A stretch of DNA of 64,000 nt from Acholoe squamosa (Eukaryota > Annelida > Polychaeta > Phyllodocida > Polynoidae). The DNA is taken from the NCBI GenBank assembly GCA_949317995.1, contig OX439037.1:19642324-19706323 (forward strand), written 5' to 3'. The notes below the pieces were generated by a model. That model did no database searches. It worked only from the letters and a program-made list of their open reading frames with translations, and was not told the origin of the DNA. The position numbers and the translations under genes were made by a program. Every line of letters starts with the position of its first letter. Position 1 is the first letter of the stretch. Positions 44,793 through 56,066 of this stretch are shown piece by piece.

Positions 44793-47700
44793 CTTTAAGC
44801 ATTATCATTAACCATGACAAAATACATTACTACGGCTATGTCATGCTTAACTGATTTCCTTAATCCATCAAATACATGCCTCCTTTTTTTTCTTGACAAT
44901 TTCATTTGTGAAATTCTTTCTTAAGCATTTTACACTTACCATTCACTTCATGTCTGCAAACGAGTTCCAAAATGACCATACGATTGTTCGCAATGATTAT
45001 GAAGTTCAATTTTGATGTGAATATCAAGTTCTTATGATAATGCACTATAGTGTGATTATTTTTTCTTGACAGTTTCCTTTGTGAAAGGCCAGTATATAAG
45101 ATTATATAATAAATAATAAAAAATATTTATAACACTTTTGTTCTTTCTTACAATACAATGTTATATATTCAACCTATGATTCATATCATCATTACTTTCA
45201 TATATCATCCCCTTAGTGGTGTTATTTTAAAACATTTTTTTATATTTTAATAGCTATGCTGTGCTACTTCTTCAAACTTGATTTTATTATTAAAAAAAAA
45301 AAAAGCTGATCATTTTGTTTCTTAACCATAACAAATAAATCACCACAGCAATGCTGTGCCTTCCTCACAATTTCCTTAAGTCCTCAAAAATACGCTTCCT
45401 CGTCCTATTATATGAGGCAAGTATTCCTCATAGAAGACCACAGAAGGCAAGAAACGTGCGACGTGAGTCCCATTCTCAAAGAATACCATATTATATGCAA
45501 CATTACTATGGCATACTTAGCATGCATAATTATACCTATACATAAGTGGTGAAGTAGCTCAAAATACGAATCAACACGTCATTGTCAAGTCATTTTGTTA
45601 CACAATTTCCTGTTGATGTATTATTTAGCTCAATATACTGTATTTATCTATATCATGATGGGTCACAATTTCCTGCTCTGATCTAATTAAACAGGATCCG
45701 CACAATTCTCTGCGTAAATGTCAGTTTATGGATATAAATACCTCAATTACTACCTGATGGCAATTTTAGGCGAGGGGACTAGTCAACAACACAAAAACAA
45801 AATGTACAAAATTCAAAACAGAACACAATGCAATTTAATTTCTTTTTTTCTAATACAATCTATAATAAAAGTTACTCGTATGGTTGCAAATCTAGGTCCT
45901 TGTCACACAACCTGCAGTCAAGTTCCGTGCATTTTCCCCTCTTTGGGATGTTTAATTTCAGCTTAAGCATTTTTATGAGCATATACACTTTAACTTATCA
46001 AATCCAGCCACCCTGCTTTCACATACATATGCAGACATCTACAAAAGTGAGAGGCCACAGAAGTAAACACCACAAAGATAAAGACGTACACAGAACCTAA
46101 AATAATGGGTGTTGCATGAATGTACAAGATATGGAATAGATTTTCTGTAGTAAGGATCTGCTAGAGGAGAAGAAATTAACCAGAACAGATATATCAACAC
46201 TTTATACATGCAATTTTGAACCACAAAATATTTGTCACAGATTGCCATAGTTTGTCATAACAAATAAAGCAAATCCACCTGTCCACACACATGTTAATAT
46301 GCCTATTAGCATGAAAAAAAAAGTCTCTTAGGCTACCTGACACTACCTATAGAGCAGAGCCGACCCTAAGTATTTTAATCCAATTTCTAAGTTTTCAGAC
46401 AAATTGGCATTACCATTTTTATTTTAAAATGTGGGCGATCATGCCACATACCATTTTGTGCCCAAGGAAAACAAAACCGATAGTGACATTTTTTTGACCA
46501 GCCTCCCCTAGATTTACAGACCATCTATCCTGAAGCATACCTTCTTACCCTTTTGGCCCAACAGGCATCAAAGGCTGCACACATCACACCTACTTCATTT
46601 TATTTCGTTCACACTGAAAACACCAAGCAGTCAAGGACATGGCATTTTACTCTTTAGATACTGTGATGATCTATCGGTTACTGACATTTTCTGTGGCCTT
46701 CAAATTAAAAGCAGCCATTCTTGTCACTGGTAGGCCTGAGACTAGGTTCACAAGAATTCATCAACACACCAGGGGTTAATTGGATAAAAGGCAGTGACCT
46801 CCTTTTTTTTACATTCTCACACGATCACCAATTGTACAATTATAGTCACTGGTGGTTATGTTGCTCTTTGTGCAACACTAAATATGCAAATGAAGGAACC
46901 ACAAACTATTTGGAACTATGATATAGATAGTGCCAGGGAGGATTCATGATAGTGCACAGTTGTACAAATTCTATAATTTGGTATAAATCTGTATGTCCTG
47001 TCATGCAAGACATATAATCGAGTGTCTGAATAGAAAAACACCAATGCCTCTAACAGATGCACTGGAGTCCATATCACCTCATTCTACTAAAATGAAAGAC
47101 CACCCTTTTGTCCTCATGATCTCTTTTGGTAGCCATTATATTAAATAAAAGGGTTCTGCATTATTAATACCACATCTGCTAGCATAAGGGCAGTGAGGAG
47201 GCTCCTCTGATGTGTTTTATGTCGTCACAATTGGTAAAATGCACCAAATGGTGCATTGATTAAGCTTAGAAGCTGTTGCAACCATGCTTTTAATTATAAT
47301 AATAAAGTGTACCTTTGCAATATATCATGTAGAATACTTAATTTGGGTTATCTAAGGCTAATTACCAGGGGAAACCTGCAAGAAGTGTCAAAAGGACATG
47401 CATGGGTAGCATTTGTTTGTAGGGGAGCAGTGCATTGTAGTCAATACTGTGATGCATTAGATCAATTGTGATGTCATACAATGTGAGAGATGGGCCAGCT
47501 TCTTGCTCTCATAACAGCAGATATGTTATTAAATGTGTTAGAATCTTTTTATTTACTATAAATCCTACCAAAAGAAGTCACCATAGAAGTAGGGTGGTCT
47601 TTTTTTTTAAAGATGGGTCACTCCCTTACAAAGTAACTAGAGCTAGAGAGTGTGTGCCATATGCCGAGAAACTTGCGCAGTGGGCTTACTTTACAAAAAT

Positions 47701-48000
47701 AGATCTACAGCTGTCATTTAGGCTGGACGTAGCCTAGTTCCTTCAATTCACCCCCGTCCGACCTATCTCCCTATGTTATCCAAATAATGACCGATGATCA
47801 GTCTCAGTGCCTAAATATAAACCATGGAAATAACAGAATGGAGGCTTCGTGTGATCTAGAGGACTGAAAGAAAATCTCTAGGAATTCATCTTCAGGTATT
47901 AGGTGCCTTTGATCTCAGATCTCAATGTAACAAAACTCCCCCTTGCACAGGTCTGCATGATGCCAGGCATGATGCTACAGGTTTATGTTCACTTGAAACC
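44793..48000. other. Intergenic region
   Basis: 3.2 kb, AT-rich. I see no exon with convincing protein similarity, no TIR element and no RNA gene. A short ATGCACCAAATGGTGCAT palindrome is at 47237-47254. Confidence 0.5.
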
Positions 48001-48060
48001 ATGGTACACCAATACAGTGCTGGCGAGTTACTCCCCAGCACTACATTGGTGCATCATGCA
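48001..48060. repeat. Dispersed hairpin repeat, one of the best copies
   Basis: GTACACCAATACAGTGCTGG, then CGAGTTACTCCCCAGCACTA, then CATTGGTGCATCATGC: arms of about 24 nt pair with few mismatches. Confidence 0.8.
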
Positions 48061-48421
48061 GGTCAGCCGAGGCTGTAACAACCCTGTTGATGATGCTTGA
48101 TGCGTCACTGTAACCATCATGCCGACCAAATATTAAGCTTCTATACCAGATGGTTACCCTTCAAGGTTTAATAGACTTTGTGAGACATGAACATTATCTA
48201 GCACTAACGTCAGGCACTACCTAAAACCTGACACGATTCTTAGTACATCTAATGGCACATAGTTTTAGGTAAAAGATGGCAGAGTTTTGTAAAGAGAGCA
48301 CGTCCCATGGCTTTTACAATGAAGTATTACATCCACATTAGATAGGGTCGGCACTTTGAGATAAAAATGAACACGGCCATCCCATGGATTGTATCAGTGT
48401 TACGTCGACCGTATTGTATCA

Positions 48422-48442
48422 TAGCATGATACGATCATGCTA
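48422..48442. repeat. 21-bp palindrome
   Basis: TAGCATGATACGATCATGCTA: perfect 9-bp arms around a 3-nt centre. Lies directly beside the larger palindrome at 48448. Confidence 0.9.
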
Positions 48443-48447
48443 TATTT

Positions 48448-48501
48448 AGGGTGTGCCTGTTCTATATATAGATATATCTATATATAGAGAAGGCACACCC
48501 T
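48448..48501. repeat. 54-bp nearly perfect palindrome
   Basis: AGGGTGTGCCTGTTCTATAT at the left mirrors ATATAGAGAAGGCACACCCT at the right with no loop; the only mismatches are at the GT/GA step. Would extrude as a cruciform. Function unknown. Confidence 0.92.
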
Positions 48502-48748
48502 TATTGGTGTTTGGGTGGGTAGAATGGTCTGAAATGGAAGATCCCTTCTGCTCAGAATAAAAGCTATGTAGAGGTAAATTATCTCTCCAATCTATCTGTC
48601 ATGATAGACATAGATGTCCTTCCTATTCTGTTTTCATTTTTTTTTCAAAATATTAAAATTTTATGAAAAAGGTGTTTTCAGGAGGTTAAAATCAAAGACT
48701 AAATTGATTATCTGTATGGCCCTAGATTGCCTGCAGAGGTTTCCTGCC

Positions 48749-49275
48749 CGGGGGGACACTCCCTATATGTTCAATAGTAACCATGTGCATACATGGCCCT
48801 TGACTTGGTACCTCTTTTAGCGGGGGGAAATTCAACCAAAATATACCCCTTTTTGTTTGGAATCAGCTTGGAAAAGTACCCCTTTTGCTGCTGTTAGAGT
48901 GCAAGAAGACAAACTCGCAATTTGAGCAGCTTTTCAACGGATTTTTCACATAAAATGTACCCCTATCCTGGCCACATTTTGAGATTTTTTGGAAAAAGGT
49001 ACCCCTTTCCTGGCCAAAACTGTCAAAATTCCAACTACCCCTTTCCTGGCCATATTATGAGGATTTGCCTGATAAAATGTCGAGATTCTAAGGAAAAAAT
49101 ATACCTTTTGATATCAAACTCTAACTTTGGTTCTAATTTGAATATTTGACAAATTCTTTCGCCATCGAAAAGTCCTTTAAAAATATTGCCCTTTTTGCCC
49201 AAATTGGGCCCAAAAGAACTCACTTACATCGGGTCCGGGTGGGTCTGCCCCTAGGGTCCAAAAAGTACCCCCATT
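48749..49275. repeat. Decayed element with TACCCCTTTCCTGGCCA repeats
   Basis: Begins CCGGGGGGACACTCCCTATA. TACCCCTATCCTGGCCA at 48957 recurs at 48999 and 49035 (ACCCCTTTCCTGGCC). Probably a MITE. The right end is not sharply defined. Confidence 0.5.
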
Positions 49276-49489
49276 CCTGTTGTTTGTGTACAGACATGGT
49301 TTCCAGATATCTACAAGTCCCCCCCTGCAGGGTTTCCTGCCTGCATGGTCCTCAGCTCCCCCCCCCACTACTGCTTGGTCATGGCTCAGCAGTCTCTTAT
49401 ACAATGCCCTAACCATAATAGCCCCACAGGTGCATCTGGGCCGTCTCCACAGCTTGGTCACGGCTCAGTAGTCCTAGTTACTAGTACCT

Positions 49490-50235
49490 GTTCTTTGAAT
49501 TTATAATGTATTTATTGCAGAAAGTGATTTTCAAAATACAATACATTGAAAATTGACTTAGCACGGCATAACAGTAATCCTTAGTGCGATGAGTTAACTT
49601 TGAAAGAAGTAACACTGTAAATCAAGCGCTTGTCATTTAGTATACTACTAATAATGAATGTATCTATGTTAAAGTGCGATGGGTTAGCCAATATCAAATA
49701 ATGATAATGTACATCAAGCACTGTTCTTCTGAATTCTTCAATTTGACAATATAAGTATGAACAGTATTATTTCAAATATATGGAAATGACAAAATTCAAG
49801 TAATAGTATAGAGAGGTTAGTAACATTGAGCATTGTCAGCAGAGAAATATATATGTTGTTGGTCCCTGAACATCTCAGACTACTGGTAAAGGCACAGATA
49901 GTAATTGTACAATTTACAAGTTATGATGAATCATTTGTTACATTTGCAACACCAAATATTTAGGAGTCCTGCCTGACAGAGTTTCATTGCTTACTTTAAC
50001 TGCTCTTTGGCCCAAATCTTTAACACAGTGACCTTTGCCTTGGTTTTAAACACGTCTCTAGAGGTTGTTAATCTACATGAGGCATTAAGTTGGTTCCACA
50101 ATTCCACCCCTCTAAACAATGGGCTTTTCCTATAACCTAGCTTTGCAGCAAGGAGGTAAGTTAGGAGTGCGGTGTTTGTGGAACGGGTGATACGACCACA
50201 GGTGGGTGCTGCCTGTAACTGTATACCCAATGATT
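49490..50235 (-). mobile_element. 3' fragment of a non-LTR retrotransposon
   Basis: The frame at 49991-50230 reads RKSPLFRGVELWNQLNASCR then LTTSRDVFKTKAKVTVL, the conserved C-terminal tail after reverse transcriptase in CR1/Jockey-type LINEs. It is followed (leftward) by an AT-rich 3' UTR, of which 49640-49760 is repeated at 52160-52275. Everything upstream of the tail is missing. Confidence 0.75.
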
Positions 50236-50524
50236 CAGTATCATGTTTTTGCTCGTAGATGTTTTTATTAAGTAATTATTATTATTTATTCAAAGTGTAA
50301 TCATGTTTTGATACGGGGTAATGTTGATGCTATCGCAGTTACCGCTGGAATGACACTGATTTTGAAAAAGTGCCCTTTTATAGTGCTTGACATGTGACCT
50401 GAATTGACCAATCAGAGATGCATTGGTGCATCCATGGATTTTTATTGGTGGATGTGTTTCATTGTAGGTATGGCAACGGATCCATCTGACCTCTGACCTC
50501 AGTGTGTTAAATAGAGTAACTGGG

Positions 50525-50552
50525 CGGTTTCACCTTAGGGGATCTTCAGACT
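50525..50552 (-). ncRNA. Degenerate hammerhead-type motif of a Penelope-like element
   Basis: On the minus strand CTGAAGA (50543-50549) and GAAAC (50527-50531) flank TCCCCTAAGGT. This resembles the CUGAAGA-stem II-GAAAC core known from Penelope-like element hammerhead ribozymes, and it lies about 430 nt 3' of the Penelope ORF. Stem II is only two pairs with a U-U mismatch, so activity is doubtful. Confidence 0.4.
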
Positions 50553-50985
50553 GCATTGAAATAAAATTATTGTTGATGTTTTAGACAGGTCCAAAAAATC
50601 TTAGATAATTCTGGGCGGTACCTAGGCCCAAGGGGCTTAGGGTGAACATATTTCAACTTCAAAATGTGGCATTTTGGGTGTTGAAAAATTTCAAAAGTTA
50701 TGAAATAATTAGTTTTATTTCATAAACAATTTTTGAGGTTAGGCATGGGGCCCATTATCAGTTATTTTTACGACGTAGTATCATTAAAAATAATTTGGTG
50801 GTCTAAATGTCACAACTACTGAGTAGTTGTGTGCAAACATGTCAAGGTTTTATGGGTTAAAAGTGTGGCCCACACTATATAAGAATCACAGGGAGAATTA
50901 TTTTAGGGATTTTCCTCTTGGGGTTTTGGGTTAGGTGTACGTGGCAATATCCTAAAAAGTTTCTCCATGGTGCCTGTGTTGTCAT

Positions 50986-51852
50986 CTAATGGACCAGAGG
51001 GTCACTGACATTCATGCCTCTCGGGGCATTTGTATGGAGTCTCTGGATCCAATTAAATTCAATCAAGTTTCGAAGGTTGATGGCCTTCTTAGATTTTGAT
51101 TGAGCATGGGTAAAGTCTACAACATGGATGGTCATGTCCCGGTGTTTGTAGTCTTGACCTCTTTTAGAGCAGGTGTTCATGTGTCTGGACACCTCACTTT
51201 TCTGGTACTCCTGTCTTTTTATTTTTCCGTGATGGTCGGAAAAACGAGTTTTGATGGCATTTTCTGTCTGGCCGACATACTGTGTGCCACAAATATTACA
51301 GGTGATGCAGTAAATCAAATTGGTGCTTGAGCAACACACATTATATTTACTAGTATATTCTCGGCCGGTGACAGTGCACTTTAATCTGCCCGTTTTGTCT
51401 ATCTGGGGACAATAATTGCATTTTGGCCAGGATAAGCACCTGTTTTTGTTTGGTTTGGGTACTAAGGGTTCCTCAGGAGTCAATTTTGATTTTATCAGCA
51501 AGTCTCTCAGGCTTTTTGAGCGTCTGTGAGACATTTTGAATCCATCATGGTGGATTTGCCTAGTGCTGCACGATTTTCCACGGATGTCCCAGTTTTTGTG
51601 TGCAATACTGTGGATGCCATTAAATCCAGGAATGAAAGTCGAGACTAAAAAAGAGCATTTTAGTTTCTCCTTATCAGCAGATTTGAAGGCTTTAGTCTTT
51701 AATAAGGACATTCTGTCCTTTTCACTGGCTTTTAGGAAGCACTGTGATATAAAGGCCGCTGGGTATCCCCGTCTGACAAAGTGTCTACCACGGTGGATAC
51801 AATGTTCCAGGAAACGTTGATCACTGGAACATATCCGGCAAAGTGTAATCAT
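50986..51852 (-). CDS. Penelope-like element ORF fragment with GIY-YIG endonuclease
   Basis: 288 codons without a stop. Penelope-like elements are retroelements whose protein is a reverse transcriptase plus GIY-YIG nuclease. The N-terminal part (HIHRGRHFVRRGYP-like, residues 16-32) matches the end of the RT/thumb region. Cys-rich CLSWPKCNYCPQI and CCSSTNLIYCITCNICGTQ form the zinc-binding linker, and GTQYVGQTENAIKTRFSDHH carries the GIY-YIG core with catalytic Arg and His. The end WIQRLHTNAPRGMN is typical of the family. RT motifs are absent upstream, so the copy is 5'-truncated, though this part has no frameshift. The frame reads CIHRGRHFVRRGYPAAFISQ at its start. Confidence 0.88.
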   Translation of the reverse strand: MITLCRICSSDQRFLEHCIHRGRHFVRRGYPAAFISQCFLKASEKDRMSLLKTKAFKSADKEKLKCSFLVSTFIPGFNGIHSIAHKNWDIRGKSCSTRQIHHDGFKMSHRRSKSLRDLLIKSKLTPEEPLVPKPNKNRCLSWPKCNYCPQIDKTGRLKCTVTGREYTSKYNVCCSSTNLIYCITCNICGTQYVGQTENAIKTRFSDHHGKIKRQEYQKSEVSRHMNTCSKRGQDYKHRDMTIHVVDFTHAQSKSKKAINLRNLIEFNWIQRLHTNAPRGMNVSDPLVH

Positions 51853-52153
51853 TCTTAGAAGAACGTTTTTCCATGCACCCAGAGTTGATTAACAAACCGA
51901 GGATCAAACTCTGGTATAAGAAATACATCAATATGTCTTATAGCAAGTGTGGATTGGGGTAAATATATATAGAGAATTTGTTATGACACCAGTACACATA
52001 ATACTTATTCTACACTATTGTTGGATAGGTTTGTGAGAGAAGCAGCCATGCACAATGTGAAACCTGCAATGACATGGTTAGGGAGTTAATTAATTAATTT
52101 ATTAATTGGCGATTTGAATAGACGGAGGGTGGGTAGGTGCTGTACCTATGTAC
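51853..52153. other. Spacer between Penelope and non-LTR fragments
   Basis: AT-rich with TTAATTAATTAATTTATTAA at 52086-52105; no recognisable RT sequence. Confidence 0.5.
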
Positions 52154-52876
52154 TTACTGTATACTACTAATAATGAATGTATCTATGTTTAAGTGCGATG
52201 GGTTAGCCAATATCAAATAATGATAATGTACATCAAACACTGTTCTTCTGAATTCTTCAATTTGACAATATAAGTATTTTTCTAACAGATTGACATTAAC
52301 ATCAACTATCAGCCATCTTTCTCCACCAATTAGGAGTGCACCACAGATTTCCACCACAGAATCCATGCATTTCACATAGGTTCCATTAGGTGGCCTGTAC
52401 ACATGAATGAATGATGTCAGTCTATGGTTTTCTTGGGTAAAGTTAATTACCATAGATTCAATATTAGCATCTGTTTTGGAGAGTGGGCTTACAATGCTAC
52501 AATAGGGTGCCATCCTATCACAAACATAGATCAGTAGCCCCCACCAGTCTTGTCCATTACTCGGTCATACCTAAAAAAATCTATATCCAGGGACATACAG
52601 CTTATGATCTGAATATTCCTCAGTTACCCAGCTTTCACTAACACAGAGGATGTCGAAAAGTCTCACAAGGTCATAGAGTTCACCGAACCTTAAGCGAATA
52701 TTATAATGACCAATCTTTAGACCTTTCAATTTTATGAAATCTTTATAATCAGTGGTCATGTGGCCAACCTTACTTTGGTGGTCAGGGTTGTGCAATGCAG
52801 TAAGCAAATATGTAAACCCTTTAAAGGCTGCTAATGTTTTGGGACCCTCGAGGGAAAACCACACCTTCCCCCCCAT
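52154..52876 (-). pseudogene. Non-LTR retrotransposon endonuclease remnant fused to 3' UTR
   Basis: Two frames carry an AP-type endonuclease: LKIGHYNIRLRFGELYDLVR, LFDILCVSESWVTEEYSDHK, VPGYRFF in 52571-52876, continuing after a frameshift at a T-run (RYDRVMDK) and another at the GGGGGCTACTG run as MAPYCSIVSPLSKTDANI in 52275-52513. At about 52275 the sequence jumps into the 3' UTR segment shared with 49640-49760, so the reverse transcriptase is deleted. Dead copy. Confidence 0.8.
52160..52275. repeat. Direct repeat shared with 49640-49760
   Basis: TACTACTAATAATGAATGTA ... AATTCTTCAATTTGACAATA, about 116 bp with only a few differences between copies. Interpreted as 3' UTR of the same LINE family. 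Confidence 0.9.
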
Positions 52877-54708
52877 AATATAGCCACAGTATGCTATATT
52901 ATGCTATGATTTCAAAATTCACTGCTAATATTCCCTAGAATAGCAGGCACACCCTTCCAGTAAAACATGCATTACTCTTAACTACAATGTAGTATTGAAG
53001 TGTTGTATTTTTAAATTTCCAATGACAAGAAGTCATTAAGATCTGTTAGCTTACAGCGATGTTGCTTTCTGTTACATTTCTACAATGATATGTATTTTCC
53101 GTTATGATAATCCTATCGATGATGTTATATAAAGATTTTGAAAATACAGTTCTGTTGGCCATATGAAGGATTTTGTGAAATATTGATAATACATGTTACA
53201 TAAAAACTACCCATCTTTTTTCTTAATTTCCATACACATTATGTCGGACAGGCCTCCGAAGTATGAATTTAATGTAGTTAAATTTAGTTACTGCAACATT
53301 TAAATTCCCTCTCTGTTCCTTTCTATTATTTTTTTTTCACACCTGATGGGACATTTAGCTTGAAACCCCTGCAATGAACCAAGAATGTTGTCAAAGTTGC
53401 CACTAATGTATATGCAGGTACAACATCACCAGTTATGTAAACTATTCTTTTACCCTGTCTGAGGACGTGACATCAAATTGAGACAATAAATTCCCATTGG
53501 TTGGTTGTGGTGTAACCATGGTATCCTAAACAGATATGTTTCCTACAGATGCTTCCTGTCAATTAGGTATTCAGTGGTAGTGTGTAGTTGGAAGCAGACT
53601 TGCTTTCCATTTTCTACCATTCTTATTGACGCTTCCTTTATATCATACACTAGTAAGTCCAACGACCAGTCATCTATAAACTATGGGCCTTTTATTTGCA
53701 CATGTTAATATTTTCTGGGCATTAGCTTGGCTTGTATTGGGTAGTGTATAACCCAATTCGACTACAACCATAGTCATATTTGATGAGTGATAGGAGACAC
53801 ACGTCATATATAATGCACTAAAAGACAACGCTTTCCTGTTGTTCCGGTACTAGAGGAGGCATCCTACCCTAATAAACATGCCCTGTCTGGTATAATGGGC
53901 ACACGTGCCCATTTCTATGTAGCCATTTCCTACCAAGGAAGGCAGAGTATATCATAGTAGCCATATATTCATATTAGTGTATAATTTATTGTCATATACG
54001 ATGTAAATGCTGGGGAATGTATACATCCCCTAAGACAGTAAGCGCCGTTTTTCGCAGTGGAATTCCTTAGCCTAGATAAGATGTATTTCAATTTTGATGG
54101 CCCTGCTGACCGAACAGACGCGCCCCTAAGTTCTTTAATCAGTTAAAAAAGGTATTGTAGATGTTTATTATAGAGTGAATTCTTGAGTTGTTTGTGAGTC
54201 GCTGTTGAGAGTTGTCATTTAAAGGCATTCACAGAAATTTAAACAAGACAAAAGGAGAGATGTGCAACTGGTAGGTACATCAACACCGTTAAGTGTAGGA
54301 ACTACACGTAGCGACAAACCATTCTACTGATAATTAGAGAAAGTAGCCTCTATAAGGGACTGGCTTAGGACATACCCTTATCACTCTTATGGAATCTGAA
54401 ATGTTAAATAAAGTCCCACCTTGAACAAAACGGTCTGCAAAAAGGCTGTGTAGAATTGCACATATAGCAGTGTTGATACACCTAGCAGTTACACAAGCGC
54501 AATTTTCCTATTCATGAAGTACCCGACACTTCTAAATTGGACATGGATTGTATGGCAAAAGTGTGGGCGTGTATACTTCTAGTGTTATCAGTTGGACCTT
54601 ATCAGAAACAAAGCAGATGTCACTTTACAACATGCTGTGACCCCCAGAGACACATTCAGTACTTTAAAGGCCTCATGATGCCTACAGTTTAATGTTTATT
54701 GATGTGGT
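52877..54708. other. Intergenic region
   Basis: No gene recognised. A lone AGGCACACCCTT word at 52947 matches part of the palindrome at 48448, probably by chance. Confidence 0.5.
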
Positions 54709-54754
54709 CATGATGCACCAGTCTCTTTGTCAGCAATGCATTGGAGCATCATGC
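54709..54754. repeat. Dispersed hairpin repeat copy
   Basis: CATGATGCACCAGTCTCTTT then GTCAGCAATGCATTGGAGCA then TCATGC. Imperfect arms of the hairpin family. Confidence 0.65.
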
Positions 54755-55520
54755 GGACACTTTGAAATTGTATCAACCCAATAGGGTCGGGGTAACGCAT
54801 GGGTACAGCCCTGCTGAGTTGTACATGTACATAACAGCGCCCAATATTGCATTAATGCAATATGCCGTCCTTAAGGGATAAGGAGGCATCCAGTACCTGC
54901 AGGCTGACCTTTTACTGTTCCCCTTTGGGCTATGAAGGAACTAGTTGTTATTCTAATGTTTTTCTGCGAAGCAATTACTTCAGAGTTATTGGCCGCATTG
55001 TACTGGGTATCAGCTAGTTACAACACCTCTGGGAACAAAACACATGTATTCAAATGTCTAGTATTTCATATATCGGAAGTAGGCCTGCGGCCATTATACA
55101 TGAAGTGGAATCTGATCCTATTAGTGGGCAGTTTGGGGAAGGGAAAAACAAGGTTAATAACCCTTGGTCCTTTAAGGGCATCGCAGAATACTATTGCAGT
55201 CTACCACACTTTTTTTCTCGCGAAGCATGAGTTTGAGTTTAACCATTTTTATTGGCAGAAAACATCATAACATGTACAAGCTTTTCAGGTCAGCCAAAAT
55301 AGGAAGAAGATCAAAGATAACAAAGTAGAGTGCAGACATGTTCATCGTGAACAAACGAGTCTGCATATAAATTTGGGCTATTTCAAACAGTACGATTTAT
55401 CTAAATATCAAATATCACAGTTTACATTATTAGGGCCATCAGTCTTGTCCAATATGTTCCATTATCAGTGGCTCTTAGACAGGATATGGACCCAGCCAGT
55501 ACATGTGTTTTATGCATCAT
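54755..55520. other. Intergenic region with unrecognised ORF
   Basis: A 112-codon plus-strand frame at 54932-55270 begins MKELVVILMFFCEAITSELL but shows no family similarity I know. Treated as non-coding. Confidence 0.4.
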
Positions 55521-55583
55521 GGGATGCACCAATGCAGCTCTGGCGAGTTACTTGCATCAGTCACTGCATTGGAGCATCATGCC
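55521..55583. repeat. Dispersed hairpin repeat copy
   Basis: GGGATGCACCAATGCAGCTC then TGGCGAGTTACTTGCATCAG then TCACTGCATTGGAGCATCAT. Good arm pairing; adjacent ATGATCATGATATGG is also palindromic. Confidence 0.8.
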
Positions 55584-55867
55584 ATGATCATGATATGGGG
55601 CATCATGCCCACAAAGAACATAAACCGAGAGGTATCATGAATGGTTCAGACCTAGTCGCCCCATCGCCAATCAAAAGTGGTTCAAGGAAATGTAATCCAA
55701 AACCAAGCCTGAAGAGTGTTTCTACGCACAAAACAAACTCTTCAGCTTTTTGTTGTTCAAGAGTTGTAGAATGTTGACCGCTGATGCATTGTGAGCCCAT
55801 GGTACAGATCACGCGTCCAATACATACCCATTATAAGCTAGAACTATAATATCCTCGCCTGTAAGAC

Positions 55868-56066
55868 ACTACCGTAAAGGCAGGATAAGCGCCGGGGTGC
55901 TCATTGATTTCAACCAGGCAATACCCCGGCCCATATTCAAGACAGGCGCTTATTCAACACTTAAATTATAGTGCATTTTGAAATTTCAATATCCCTGTAC
56001 CCCTGGCATTTATTCAAGACCGGCGCTTATTCAAAGACCCGGTGCTTGTACAGGTCGATACGGTAT
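55868..56066. repeat. Probable MITE with GGCGCTTATTCAAGAC repeats
   Basis: ACTACCGTA at the left and TACGGTAT at the right are inverted. The interior has AGGCGCTTATTCAA and CCGGCGCTTATTCAAAGACC plus ATAAGCGCCGGGGTGC. Ends are short, so the boundaries are tentative. Confidence 0.5.

Noticed and set aside
51100-51820. Plus-strand frames at 51100-51330 and 51536-51820
   Set aside because: Antisense shadows of the Penelope-like ORF, which has clear family motifs.
52940-52955. AGGCACACCCTT as a second copy of the 48.4-kb palindrome
   Set aside because: Only 12 bases match and there is no inverted partner beside it.
54932-55270. 112-codon plus-strand frame beginning with a hydrophobic stretch
   Set aside because: A signal-like start alone is weak evidence; the rest has no family resemblance and no splice partner.
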